A stretch of DNA of 64,000 nt, taken from NCBI RefSeq assembly GCF_000719345.1, contig NZ_JOFX01000012.1, positions 62,001-126,000 of the forward strand, given 5' to 3'. The position numbers and the translations under genes were made by a program. Below the pieces are notes generated by a model. It did no database searches, was not told the origin of the DNA, and worked only from the letters and a program-made list of their open reading frames with translations. Of the stretch, positions 27,176 through 35,230 are shown in pieces; the first letter of the stretch is position 1; the number at the start of each line of letters is the position of its first letter. The DNA comes from Streptomyces sp. NRRL F-2664. GTDB taxonomy: Bacteria > Actinomycetota > Actinomycetes > Streptomycetales > Streptomycetaceae.

Positions 27176-28428
27176 TGCGGCGCGGGCGGCCGCCCGAAGT
27201 GCCGGGCGGTGGGAACGAGCGCGGCCGCCGCGGGAACGAGGAAGCAGGCCGCGGCGCAGACGGCGAGGACCGGGGTGACCCCGAAGGCCTGGATGGCCGG
27301 GGCGATGAGGGCGAGGCCGACGGGAGCGAGGCCGTAGGAGACGAGGAAGTCCAGTGAGGAGACCCTGGCGAGCTTGTCGGGGGCGACCTCGCGCTGGGTG
27401 GCGGTGAACCACGGCACGTTGAACAGTTCGATCCCGACGCCCGCGACCACGTAGGCGCCGATCACCACGACCGGGTGCACCGGGAGCATCAGGCTCAACG
27501 GCGCGCAGCCGTAGGCGGCCAGGCCGGCGAGGGCCGCCCAGCCCTGGGAGCGCGGTCGCAGGCGCGCCGTGACCAGCGCGCCGCCGAGAGCGCCCACGGT
27601 GTACGCGGTCATGGCGGCGGCCAGGACCCACTCGGTGGCGTAGCGGTCCCGGCTGATCAGGGGCAGGGCGACGCTGGTGGCGGAGTAGCCCAGCGCGATC
27701 ACGGCGGTCAGGGCGCCGAGCCCGGCGAGGAACCAGGGGTGGCGGCGGGCCTCGCGTATCCCGTCGACGAACTCGGCGCGGAACGAGGCGCGCTGCGGCC
27801 GCGGCGCACCCTGGGCGCCGGCCGCGGCGCCCCGGCCCGGCAGGAGTGCGGCGACCAGCCAGAGCAGACCGATCCCCAGCAGCAGGGTCGCGACGTCGGT
27901 GAACGCCGCGAGCAGCGCGGTCAGGGCGGGCCCGGCCAGGGTCGACCCGCGTACCGCGAGGGTCGTGGCGGCGTTCGCCTGCTGCCTGCGGCCGGGGTCG
28001 ACGACCTCGGCCGTCAGGGCCTGGAAGGCGGGGCGGCAGGCGCCCTGGCCCGCGCCGGCGAGGGCGGCGGCCGCCGTCATCAGCAGGAGGGAGCGGCCGA
28101 GCCCGACGGCGAGGAGGGGTGCCGCGGCCGCGGCGGCGAGCGCGGACCACAGGACGACGGCCCGCCGGGTATGGCGGTCGGCCAGCACTCCGCCGACGGC
28201 CACGGCGGCGAGGAAGCCGGCGGTGCGCGCCGCGAGGACGAGGCCGAGGCCCGCCGCGCCGAGTTCGCGTTGCAGGACCGCGAGGCCGAGCACGAAGGGC
28301 AGGGCCCAGGTCGCGAGCCCGGAGGCGGTGGTGCCGGCCCACAGACGCAGGAAGGCGCTGTCGCGCAGGACGGAACGCGTGCCGGGCGGACGGGACATGG
28401 AGTCCGTGGGGGCAGGTGTGGTCGCCAC
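27166..28428 (-). CDS. MFS transporter, probable exporter of the Zur-linked locus
   Basis: 420 residues from GTG 28428, with GAGGAG 10-15 nt upstream. About 12 membrane segments; the first (LWAGTTASGLATWALPFVLG) and the loop-2/3 motif GGVLADRHTRRAVVLWS (MFS motif A: GxLaDrxGrR-like) are clear. It belongs to the same broad group as siderophore/opine-metallophore exporters of the EntS/CntE type, judged from layout. The gene is divergent from a metal-type ABC importer operon with a Zur-like palindrome centred 33 nt upstream of the start. I infer export of a locus-encoded small molecule, not shown directly. Confidence 0.85.
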   Translation of the reverse strand: MATTPAPTDSMSRPPGTRSVLRDSAFLRLWAGTTASGLATWALPFVLGLAVLQRELGAAGLGLVLAARTAGFLAAVAVGGVLADRHTRRAVVLWSALAAAAAAPLLAVGLGRSLLLMTAAAALAGAGQGACRPAFQALTAEVVDPGRRQQANAATTLAVRGSTLAGPALTALLAAFTDVATLLLGIGLLWLVAALLPGRGAAAGAQGAPRPQRASFRAEFVDGIREARRHPWFLAGLGALTAVIALGYSATSVALPLISRDRYATEWVLAAAMTAYTVGALGGALVTARLRPRSQGWAALAGLAAYGCAPLSLMLPVHPVVVIGAYVVAGVGIELFNVPWFTATQREVAPDKLARVSSLDFLVSYGLAPVGLALIAPAIQAFGVTPVLAVCAAACFLVPAAAALVPTARHFGRPPAPHDA

Positions 28429-28450
28429 GAAAGGGTGCTCCTCACTCTAT

Positions 28451-28471
28451 TAATGAAAACGATAACCATTA
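28451..28471. promoter_or_regulatory. Zur-type operator in a divergent promoter
   Basis: The 21-nt element has perfect outer arms TAATG/CATTA around an A/T-rich core (TGAAAACGATAACCA, 28453-28467), in DNA otherwise above 70% G/C. The core matches the Streptomyces Zur box TGAAAATGATTTTCA at 11 of 15 positions, the TGAAAA and terminal CA being kept. It lies between the divergent MFS and ABC starts, close enough to repress both. Confidence 0.65.
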
Positions 28472-28565
28472 CAGTACTCTGTGGGCGCGGCACTCCCGCC
28501 CCGTGCTCGACCACGCCCATCCGCCCCCGCGTGCCCGCCCCACGCCCTCCCCGACCGGAGAACCC

Positions 28566-29591
28566 ATGCGCCCTCGCGTCCGAACCGGCCTCGCCCTGAC
28601 CCTCGTTCTCGCCTGCACGGCGACCGCCGCGGGCTGCTCGACCCCCGCCGACCGCGGACCCCGGAGCACCGCCGCCACCCGCACGGAGATCACCAGCTGC
28701 GGCAGCCGGCTCTCCTTCGACCGGCCCCCGCAGCGCGCCGTCGCCCTGGACCAGACCTCGACCGAAACCCTGCTGGAGCTGGGCCTGCAGGACCGGATGG
28801 CCGGGACGGCCAACCTGAAGACGAAGATCCCGGCGCAGTACCAGGCCGCGTACGCGAAGGTCCCGGTGATCGCACCGAAGATCGCGACCGGCGAGCAACT
28901 GCGCGGCGCCACACCCGACTTCGTGGTGGCCGGTTCCACCGACCTCTACACGAAGGACCGGGCGGGCACCCGCGAGGAACTCGCGGCGCTCAAGGTGCCC
29001 GCCTTCGTCAGCGCCGTGGACTGCCCGGAGCACAGCGCCGCCGGGACGTCCCCCTTCGAACTGCTCTTCTCCGACTACGAACAGCTGGGCCGGGTCTTCG
29101 GCGCCGGCGAGCGGGCCGCCGCGCTCGCCCGGGAGCAGCGCGCCGCCGTCGCCAAGGCCGGCGAGGGCGCGGCCCGCACGGCCCGGGACGGCGAGCAGCC
29201 CACCGTCGTCTACCTCTACTCCGTCTTCAACGGCATGCCGTACGTCGCCGGCCGGACCGGGCTGCCCAGCGAGATGAGCCGGATCGTCGGCGCGCGCAAC
29301 GCCTTCGACGACGTGCAGGAGGACTGGCCGGAGGTGTCCTGGGAGGAAGTCGCGCGGCGGAACCCGGACTTCATCGTGATCGGCGACCTCTCCGAACGCG
29401 GCCGGCCCGGCGACAGCGCTGCGGAGAAGCGCCGGGCGATGGCCGAGGACCCGGTGGTCTCCCGGCTGGCGGCGGTGCGCGACAACCGGATCATCGAGGT
29501 GCCCGGGATCGAGCTGGACCCCTCGGTGCGCTCCGTGCACGCGCTGGGACTGCTGGCAGCCGGGATGAAGGACCTCGGCCATGTCCGCTGA
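28566..29591 (+). CDS. ABC transporter substrate-binding lipoprotein (FepB/BtuF class)
   Basis: 341 residues. A lipoprotein signal peptide (LALTLVLACTATAAGC, lipid-modified Cys near 23) precedes a class III periplasmic-binding fold with two lobes: VALDQTSTETLLELGLQD, then WPEVSWEEVARRNPDFIVI, joined by a long helix. This fold binds siderophores, cobalamin and chelates. Automated pipelines may label this family a putative F420-0 binding protein; the Zur box and neighbours argue for a metal chelate. ATG 28566 (GGAGAA upstream); the 3' end overlaps the permease by 11 nt. Confidence 0.85.
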   Translation: MRPRVRTGLALTLVLACTATAAGCSTPADRGPRSTAATRTEITSCGSRLSFDRPPQRAVALDQTSTETLLELGLQDRMAGTANLKTKIPAQYQAAYAKVPVIAPKIATGEQLRGATPDFVVAGSTDLYTKDRAGTREELAALKVPAFVSAVDCPEHSAAGTSPFELLFSDYEQLGRVFGAGERAAALAREQRAAVAKAGEGAARTARDGEQPTVVYLYSVFNGMPYVAGRTGLPSEMSRIVGARNAFDDVQEDWPEVSWEEVARRNPDFIVIGDLSERGRPGDSAAEKRRAMAEDPVVSRLAAVRDNRIIEVPGIELDPSVRSVHALGLLAAGMKDLGHVR

Positions 29592-30672
29592 CCTGCTGCA
29601 CCCCGCGGCGCGCGCCCCGGGGGCGGCCGCCGCGGCGTCCGCTCCACCCGTTCCGTCCGCGCCACCCCGGGCGCGGGCCGGGACGCTGGTCGCCCTGGTG
29701 CTCGTCCTGGCCGCGTCGGTGGCGGCCGCCACCCGGATCGGCACCGCCGACGTCGGATGGAGCGACCTCGGCCGGGTGGCCGGGGCGCGGCTCGGACTGG
29801 GCACCGAACCGCTGCCGCCGCTGCTCGACTCGCTCGTCTGGGACCTGCGCCTGCCCAGGGTCCTGATGGCCGCCCTGGTCGGCGCAGCCCTCGCGGTGTG
29901 CGGCACGGTGCTGCAGGCCGTCACGCGCAACGCCCTCGCCGACCCCTATCTGCTCGGGGTCTCCTCGGGCGCCGGGGCGGGCGCGGTCGCCGTGGTCGTC
30001 CTCGGCGCCGGCGCCGGCGCCGTGGGCGTCACCGGCGGCGCGCTCGCCGGGGCGCTGCTCGCCTTCGCGGTCCTGCTGCTCCTGCTGCGCCGCACCGGGC
30101 TGGACTCGGTCCGCGTCGTGCTGACCGGGGTGGTCGTCGGCCAGCTCTTCACCGCGCTGACCTCCCTGGCCCTGATGGCCTCGGCCGACGCGGACACCAC
30201 GCGGGCCGTCACGCACTGGCTGCTGGGTTCGATGGCCCCGGCGCGCTGGGACGCCGTCGTGGTCTGCGCGGTCGTCACGCCCCTCGGGCTGGCCGCCGCC
30301 CTGCTGTGCGCGAACGCCCTCGACGCGCTCGCCTTCGGCGCGGACACCGCCGCATCCCTGGGGATCGGCGTACGACGGACCCGGATGCTGCTGCTCGTGG
30401 TGACCGCCGTGCTGACCTCCGTGGCGGTGGCCACCGTCGGCGCCATCGGGTTCGTCGGGCTGATCGTCCCGCACGGCGTGCGCTTCCTCGCCGGCCCGCT
30501 GCACCGGACACTGCTGCCCCTCGCGGCGCTCGCCGGTGCGGTGTTCCTGGTGTGGACCGACGCCCTGGCGCGGGTCGCCTTCGCACCCCGGGAGGTGCCC
30601 GTCGGTGTCATCACCGCACTGATCGGCGTTCCCCTCTTCCTCCTCGTCCTGCGCAGGAGGGGGGAGCTGTGA
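29581..30672 (+). CDS. FecCD-family ABC permease
   Basis: 363 residues. An Ala/Pro-rich N-terminal extension (~30) precedes about ten membrane helices. FecCD hallmarks are present: LRLPRVLMAALVGAALAVCG, QAVTRNALADPYLLGVSSGA, the ATPase-coupling loop in ALAFGADTAASLGIGVRRTR, and GAIGFVGLIVPHGVRFLAGP. One permease gene is enough for a homodimeric BtuC2-like channel. ATG 29581 overlaps the lipoprotein gene; its stop overlaps the ATPase GTG (GTGA). Confidence 0.92.
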   Translation: MSADLLHPAARAPGAAAAASAPPVPSAPPRARAGTLVALVLVLAASVAAATRIGTADVGWSDLGRVAGARLGLGTEPLPPLLDSLVWDLRLPRVLMAALVGAALAVCGTVLQAVTRNALADPYLLGVSSGAGAGAVAVVVLGAGAGAVGVTGGALAGALLAFAVLLLLLRRTGLDSVRVVLTGVVVGQLFTALTSLALMASADADTTRAVTHWLLGSMAPARWDAVVVCAVVTPLGLAAALLCANALDALAFGADTAASLGIGVRRTRMLLLVVTAVLTSVAVATVGAIGFVGLIVPHGVRFLAGPLHRTLLPLAALAGAVFLVWTDALARVAFAPREVPVGVITALIGVPLFLLVLRRRGEL

Positions 30673-31520
30673 GGATCACCGCCGAGGAGTTGACCTGGTC
30701 GGCGGCGGGCACTCCCGTCGTGCGCCGGGTCCGTCTGGACATCGCACCGGGTGAGACCGTCGGGCTGCTCGGTCCCAACGGTTCGGGCAAGTCCTCCCTG
30801 CTGCGCTGCCTCGCCGGACTGCGCGTGCCCGACACCGGCACGGTGCGCTACGACGGCGTGCCCGTACGGGAGCTGGGAGCCCGCGGGATCGCCCGCCGGG
30901 TCGCCTTCGTCGCACAGGACTCCGCCCTCGACACCGACCTGCGCGTCGCCGACGTCGTCGGGCTGGGGCGGACCCCCTTCCGCGATCGCTGGCGCGGCCC
31001 GGACGCGTACGACCGGGCGGTCGTCGCCGCGGCGCTGGAGCGGGTCGGACTCACCGCGCTGGCGGGGCGGGCCTGGTCCGACCTGTCCGGCGGCGAACGC
31101 CAACGCGCGCACATCGCCCGTGCGTTCGCGCAGCAGCCGTACGGGCTGCTCCTCGACGAGCCGACCAACCATCTCGACGTCAAGCACCAGTGGGAGCTGA
31201 TGGAGCTCCTCGCCGGCGCCGACCAGACCGTCCTCGTCGCGCTGCACGACCTGACCCTGGCCGCCCGCCACTGCGACCGGCTGCTGCTGATGCACGAAGG
31301 TCTGCTGGTCGCCTCCGGCCCCCCTGCCGAGGTCCTCACCCGGGAGAACCTCGCCCGGATCTTCGAGGTGGACGCCGAGTTGTCCACCGATGCCCTGGGC
31401 CGGGCGGCGGTCTCCTTCCGAGGGCCCCTCAGCAGCGCCCCGGCCCCGTCACCGGTCTCCTCCCCCGCACCCTCTCCGATCCCCTGCCCGACCCGGCCCG
31501 ACCCCCGGTCCGCTCCATGA
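30669..31520 (+). CDS. ABC transporter ATP-binding protein (FecE/BtuD class)
   Basis: 283 residues from GTG 30669. Walker A GPNGSGKSS (35-43), Q-loop VAFVAQDS, signature LSGGERQR, Walker B LLLDEPTNHLD, and H-loop ALHDLTLA are all intact. The C-terminal ~35 residues are a Pro/Ser-rich tail (APAPSPVSSPAPSPIPCPTR) not needed for ATPase function. Energises uptake through the adjacent FecCD permease. Its stop overlaps an ATG at 31517 of the next frame. Confidence 0.93.
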   Translation: MRITAEELTWSAAGTPVVRRVRLDIAPGETVGLLGPNGSGKSSLLRCLAGLRVPDTGTVRYDGVPVRELGARGIARRVAFVAQDSALDTDLRVADVVGLGRTPFRDRWRGPDAYDRAVVAAALERVGLTALAGRAWSDLSGGERQRAHIARAFAQQPYGLLLDEPTNHLDVKHQWELMELLAGADQTVLVALHDLTLAARHCDRLLLMHEGLLVASGPPAEVLTRENLARIFEVDAELSTDALGRAAVSFRGPLSSAPAPSPVSSPAPSPIPCPTRPDPRSAP

Positions 31521-31531
31521 CAAGGAACCCG

Positions 31532-32371
31532 ATGACCCACCGAACCCGAGCCACCACGGCTCCCGCCGCGACCGTCGACGCCCTGATCGCATCCGTACGG
31601 GCCGGTGAGCACGGCCCGTCGCCCTCCGGGCTGACGGCGACCAGCGTGTTCTGGATCCACCACGGCACCCGGCTGGCCGGCGGCGACACCACCTACCTCA
31701 ACCAGTACGTCCTGGTCCGCCTCGGCGACTCCTTCGGCGGCTGCGCCTTCGAGGCCGGCGAGATCGACCCCGCGATCTGCCGCACGTCCTCCGGCGCCCC
31801 CCTCGACCACCTGCTGCGCGAAGGGCCGCGTCCGCTGCGGATCGCCGCCCTCGACGCCTACCTGGCCGGGCGGCTCCCGCACCGCGACGCGGGGGCCGAA
31901 CCGGTCGTCCTGCCCGCCGGCACCCCCGAGGTCCGTGCCAGGGCCAGGGATGCCGCGATCGCCGGACTGCTGGACATCGCCGACGGCGCCGAGGTCGGCC
32001 TCATCGGCGTGGTGAACCCGCTGGTCGCAGCGATCCGCGAACGCGGCGGCGTACCGCTGCCGTGCGACTTCAACCTCACGGCCACCCAGTGGGGCGACCC
32101 CGTCACCAGCGACATGCACGAGGTGTTGGAGCGCGCCGACGCCGTCGTCGCCACCGGCATGACCCTGAGCAACGGCTCCTTCGACACCATCCTCGACCGC
32201 TGCCGCGCCAGGGCGATCCCGCTCGTCGTCTACGCGCAGAGCGGCAGTGCCGTGGCCCGCGCCTTCCTCGGCTCCGGGGTGACCGCCGTGTCCGCGGAGC
32301 CCTTCCCCTTCTCCCAGTTCAGCGCCGACCCGACCATGCTCTACCGGTACCGGACGGCGGGGCCGGCGTGA
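31532..32371 (+). CDS. Rossmann-like (DUF364-type 'heavy-metal chelation') protein
   Basis: 279 residues from ATG 31532 (AAGGA upstream); ATG 31517 is in frame but has no ribosome site. The N-terminal half (WIHHGTRLAGGDTTYLNQYV ... SFGGCAFEAGEIDP) resembles the DUF4213 part and the C-terminal half is Rossmann-like: GLIGVVNPLVAAIRERG, DAVVATGMTLSNGSFDTILD, IPLVVYAQSGSAVARAFLGS. In DUF364 proteins these halves form a cleft, named for presumed metal chelation; no enzyme activity is established to my knowledge. Placed between transporter and two biosynthetic genes, it may be an enzyme of the same pathway. Its stop overlaps the next GTG. Confidence 0.72.
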   Translation: MTHRTRATTAPAATVDALIASVRAGEHGPSPSGLTATSVFWIHHGTRLAGGDTTYLNQYVLVRLGDSFGGCAFEAGEIDPAICRTSSGAPLDHLLREGPRPLRIAALDAYLAGRLPHRDAGAEPVVLPAGTPEVRARARDAAIAGLLDIADGAEVGLIGVVNPLVAAIRERGGVPLPCDFNLTATQWGDPVTSDMHEVLERADAVVATGMTLSNGSFDTILDRCRARAIPLVVYAQSGSAVARAFLGSGVTAVSAEPFPFSQFSADPTMLYRYRTAGPA

Positions 32372-33486
32372 TCGCGGCGGCCCGCGGGGACTCCCCCGCC
32401 ACCGGCCGCCCCGGCTCCGGGCACGCCCCCTGCCACCACGGCGAGATCCTCCAGGGCGTCTTCCTCGATGCCGCCGGGCGCCGGTGCGCCGGCCTGGTCA
32501 CCCTGCCGATGGGTGGCCCGGGCAGCCGCGCCGAGTTCACCCGGCGGCCCGGCAGCCCGCCGGAGCAGCTCACCGTACGGCCGGGAGACCGGACGAAGGC
32601 CGCCCGTGCGGCGGCCCTGGCCGTCGCGGAGTGCGCCCGGCGGTGCGGGGAGCCGCCCTGCGGCGGGGAACTGCGGCTCTTTGGCGACATCCCGGTCGGC
32701 CTGGGCATGGGCAGCTCCACCAGTGACGTCATCGCCGTGGTCCGCGCCGTCGCGGACTCGTACGGGCTGCGGCTCCCGCCGGACGCCGTCGCCCGGCTCG
32801 CCGTCCGTGCCGAGCTGGCCTGCGATCCGCTGATGCTCGACGCCCGGCCGGTGCTGTTCGCCCAGCGCGAGGGCCGGGTGCTGGAGGTGCTCGGCCGTCG
32901 CCTGCCGCCCCTGGTCGTCGTGGGCTGCGCGCTGGGCGGGGGCGCGCCCGTGGACACGCTCTCCCTCCCGTCCCCCGGCCACGGCGACCACGACGTGCGC
33001 GTCTTCGAGCGGCTGCGCGTGCTGCTGCGACGCGCCGTGGCCACGGGCGACGCCGGGCTGCTCGGCCGGGTGGCGACCGCCAGCGCCCGGCGCGGGCAGC
33101 GGGTGCTGCGCCACCCCGAGTTCGACGCGCTCGTCGCCATAGCCCGGCGGTTCGGGGCGGCGGGCGTCCAGATCGCGCACAGCGGTGCGGTGGCCGGTCT
33201 GCTCCTGGACCCGGCCGCACCGGGGCTGGGCCACCGGGTCGGCGGCTGCGTACGGGCCCTGGAGAGGGAGGGCATTCCCGCCACGCGCACGTTCACGACC
33301 CTCCCGGGCTCCCCCGGCCTCCCCGGCCTTCCCGGCCTCCCCGACCTCACCGCCGTCCCGCCTCCTCCGATCCTTCCGCCCGTCCCGACACCCAAGGAGC
33401 CGCCGCATGGACCAGCACATCGCCGAGGCCATCGGCCGACCGGATCTGATACGCCTCGACGACCGGCTCGTCTGCCTGCGCTTTGA
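32368..33486 (+). CDS. GHMP kinase, PduX (L-threonine kinase)-like
   Basis: 372 residues from GTG 32368 (GTGA overlap with the Rossmann gene). The N-terminal HAPCHHGEILQGVF matches the PduX-type motif GExxQG, and DIPVGLGMGSSTSDV is the GHMP phosphate-binding loop. The C-terminal GHMP region includes FGAAGVQIAHSGAVAGLLLD. PduX phosphorylates L-threonine; a serine or related hydroxy amino acid is possible here. The last ~60 residues are a Pro/Gly repeat (PGLPGLPGLP) and overlap the next gene by 80 nt, so the true C-terminus may be shorter or a frameshift may exist. Confidence 0.75.
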   Translation: MIAAARGDSPATGRPGSGHAPCHHGEILQGVFLDAAGRRCAGLVTLPMGGPGSRAEFTRRPGSPPEQLTVRPGDRTKAARAAALAVAECARRCGEPPCGGELRLFGDIPVGLGMGSSTSDVIAVVRAVADSYGLRLPPDAVARLAVRAELACDPLMLDARPVLFAQREGRVLEVLGRRLPPLVVVGCALGGGAPVDTLSLPSPGHGDHDVRVFERLRVLLRRAVATGDAGLLGRVATASARRGQRVLRHPEFDALVAIARRFGAAGVQIAHSGAVAGLLLDPAAPGLGHRVGGCVRALEREGIPATRTFTTLPGSPGLPGLPGLPDLTAVPPPPILPPVPTPKEPPHGPAHRRGHRPTGSDTPRRPARLPAL

Positions 33487-34405
33487 GACCATGAAGGTGG
33501 TCTCCGCCCTGGCTGCGGTCCGCCACCTCCTCGACACGGGAGTGGTGCGGCGCGGCGACACCCTGCTGGACAGCTCCAGCGGGATCTACGCGTACGCCCT
33601 CGCCCTCGCCTGCCACCGGTACGGCATGCGCTGCCACATCGTCGGCTCGACCACCGTCGACCACACCCTGCGCACCCAACTCGCCGTGCTCGGGGCGACG
33701 CTGGAGCAGATGGAGCCGTGCAGCGACCTGAAGCTGGACCAGAAGCGGCGGGTCGAACGCGTCCACGAGATCCTCGCCGAGCACCCCGGCCACCACTGGA
33801 TGCGGCAGTACCACGACGACGTCCACTACCTCGGCTACCGGGCCGTGGCCGCCATGGTCCGCGACGGCACGCCCGGGGAACACCTCACCCTGGTCGGCGG
33901 CGTCGGCTCGGGCGCGTCCACCGGGGCCCTCGCCCACTACCTGCGCGCGGACGCACCCGGCACCGGGCTGGTCGGGGTCCAGCCCTTCGGCAGCGTCACC
34001 TTCGGGGCGGAGCACGTCGCCGACCCGGAGATCATCATCGCCGGGATCGGCAGCTCCATCCCCTTCGGCAACGTCCGTCACGCGGCGTACGACACGCTCC
34101 ACTGGATCTCGTTCGACGCGGCTCTGGCCGGCAGCGTCGACCTGCTGCGCCGGCACGCGGTCTTCGCGGGGCTGTCCACCGGTGCGGGCTACCTCGCCGC
34201 CCGCTGGGAGCGCGACCGGTCACCGCGGCGCACGGTCCTCTTCGTCGCGGCCGACACCGGCCACCGCTACGTGGACACCGTGTTCGCGCGGCACCGCGAG
34301 GCGGTGCCGATCGACTCGCTCGCGCCGCGGCAGGCCGTGGACCGGGACGGACTCGCCCTGCCCTGGTCCCGTATGGACTGGAACCGGGCGGACCCTCCGG
34401 CGTAG
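33407..34405 (+). CDS. Fold-type II PLP-dependent enzyme (cysteine synthase/SbnA-like)
   Basis: 332 residues from ATG 33407 with AAGGAG 9 nt upstream. The likely Schiff-base lysine is in LRFETMKVVSALAAV; the substrate loop reads LDSSSGIYAYALALAC (Asn of the usual SGNTG loop replaced); the PLP phosphate loop is GGVGSGASTGAL; the C-terminal serine loop is FVAADTGHRY. Family members do beta-replacement on O-acetyl- or O-phospho-amino acids. With an amino-acid kinase directly upstream, O-phosphoserine or O-phosphothreonine is a natural substrate (compare SbnI/SbnA for diaminopropionate), but this is inference. Confidence 0.78.
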   Translation: MDQHIAEAIGRPDLIRLDDRLVCLRFETMKVVSALAAVRHLLDTGVVRRGDTLLDSSSGIYAYALALACHRYGMRCHIVGSTTVDHTLRTQLAVLGATLEQMEPCSDLKLDQKRRVERVHEILAEHPGHHWMRQYHDDVHYLGYRAVAAMVRDGTPGEHLTLVGGVGSGASTGALAHYLRADAPGTGLVGVQPFGSVTFGAEHVADPEIIIAGIGSSIPFGNVRHAAYDTLHWISFDAALAGSVDLLRRHAVFAGLSTGAGYLAARWERDRSPRRTVLFVAADTGHRYVDTVFARHREAVPIDSLAPRQAVDRDGLALPWSRMDWNRADPPA

Positions 34406-34477
34406 AGACCGTGGCGGGATTCGAACCCGCGTCACCGGATTTGCAGTCCGGCCCCTGGGCCACTCGGGCACACGGTC
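34406..34477 (-). tRNA. tRNA-Cys (GCA)
   Basis: Minus strand, 72 nt including the discriminator: acceptor GACCGTG/CACGGTC, anticodon stem CCGGA/TCCGG with loop CTGCAAA (anticodon GCA), T-arm GCGGG-TTCGAAT-CCCGC, discriminator T (U73, the main cysteine identity base). CCA is not encoded. The D-stem is 3 bp. The discriminator is adjacent to the stop codon of the convergent PLP-enzyme gene. Confidence 0.92.
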
Positions 34478-34684
34478 GTGGTGGCGCTTCGGGTACGACC
34501 GTAGGGCCCCGCCCGGCCGGGGTGAAGGGATCGCCGCGGGCCGCAACACGACTGCCACACGGCGTTCACGGACCGCTTCCCCGGGGCGTGCGCAGCCAGG
34601 TGGCCGAAGGTGCGAAGGCGTCGTGGCGGTGCTGCAATGAGCTGGTGGGCCGCCCGAACGCCGCATCGCACAAGAGGAGTGGTG

Positions 34685-35119
34685 ATGAGCGACGACATCG
34701 AAGCGATGGGACCTGTCGACTACCTGGTCGTCGAGTTCCCGGGCAACAGGATGACCGGTGAGGGTTTGCCCCTGCTCGTCGATCTGGTGGACCGCGGCAT
34801 CATCCGCATCCTCGACCTGGTGTTCGTCCGCAAGGACGCCGACGGGTCGGTGGTCGCTCTGGAACTCAAGGACGTCGGCGGCGGTGAGATGGACCTGTCG
34901 GTCTTCGAGGGCGCCGCCTCGGGCCTGCTCGGCCAGGACGACCTCGACGAAGCCGGTGCCGCCCTGGAGGCGAACAGCTCCGCCGGGATCCTGGTGTACG
35001 AGAACGTCTGGGCGGCGCCGTTCGCCCGGGCCCTGCGGCGCGGCGGCGCACAGCTGGTGGCCGGCGGCCGGATCCCGGTCCAGGCACTGCTGGCCTCACT
35101 CGACGCGATGGAGGCGTGA
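34685..35119 (+). CDS. DUF6325 family protein
   Basis: 144 residues from ATG 34685 (AGAGGAGTGG upstream). It starts with GPVDYLVVEFPGNRMTGEGL, then a DLVFVRKDADG strand and an acidic central section, ending ARALRRGGAQLVAGGRIPVQ. It resembles the small DUF1269/DUF6325 type, soluble, with no catalytic motif. Such genes are often found beside SHOCT genes in stress-induced actinobacterial clusters. First of a ten-gene co-directional block. Confidence 0.8.
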   Translation: MSDDIEAMGPVDYLVVEFPGNRMTGEGLPLLVDLVDRGIIRILDLVFVRKDADGSVVALELKDVGGGEMDLSVFEGAASGLLGQDDLDEAGAALEANSSAGILVYENVWAAPFARALRRGGAQLVAGGRIPVQALLASLDAMEA

Positions 35120-35230
35120 GCCCGTCGTGAGCTGCGGGCAGCCGCCCGCCCACCTGCAACCTCACGAGACCCGCGGACCGGACGCGTGCTGCGGCCGTCC
35201 GCCCCTCGGCAACCTGGGAGATGACGCTCC

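Noticed and set aside
28566..31520. F420-0 transporter label for the ABC genes
   Set aside because: That name rests on phylogenetic inference for other actinobacteria; no F420 genes are nearby here, and the metal-type operator points elsewhere. It is not excluded.
27152..34477. Idea that the Zur-linked locus is a genomic island integrated at the tRNA-Cys 3' end
   Set aside because: I found no integrase and no second copy of the tRNA 3' end (GGTTCGAATCCCGC-type) at the other border near 27.1 kb.
34478..34684. GGGTAC at 34491-34496 as a sigma-B type -10 for the DUF6325 gene
   Set aside because: No GTTT-like -35 at the required 14-16 nt spacing; the tRNA promoter must also lie in this gap.
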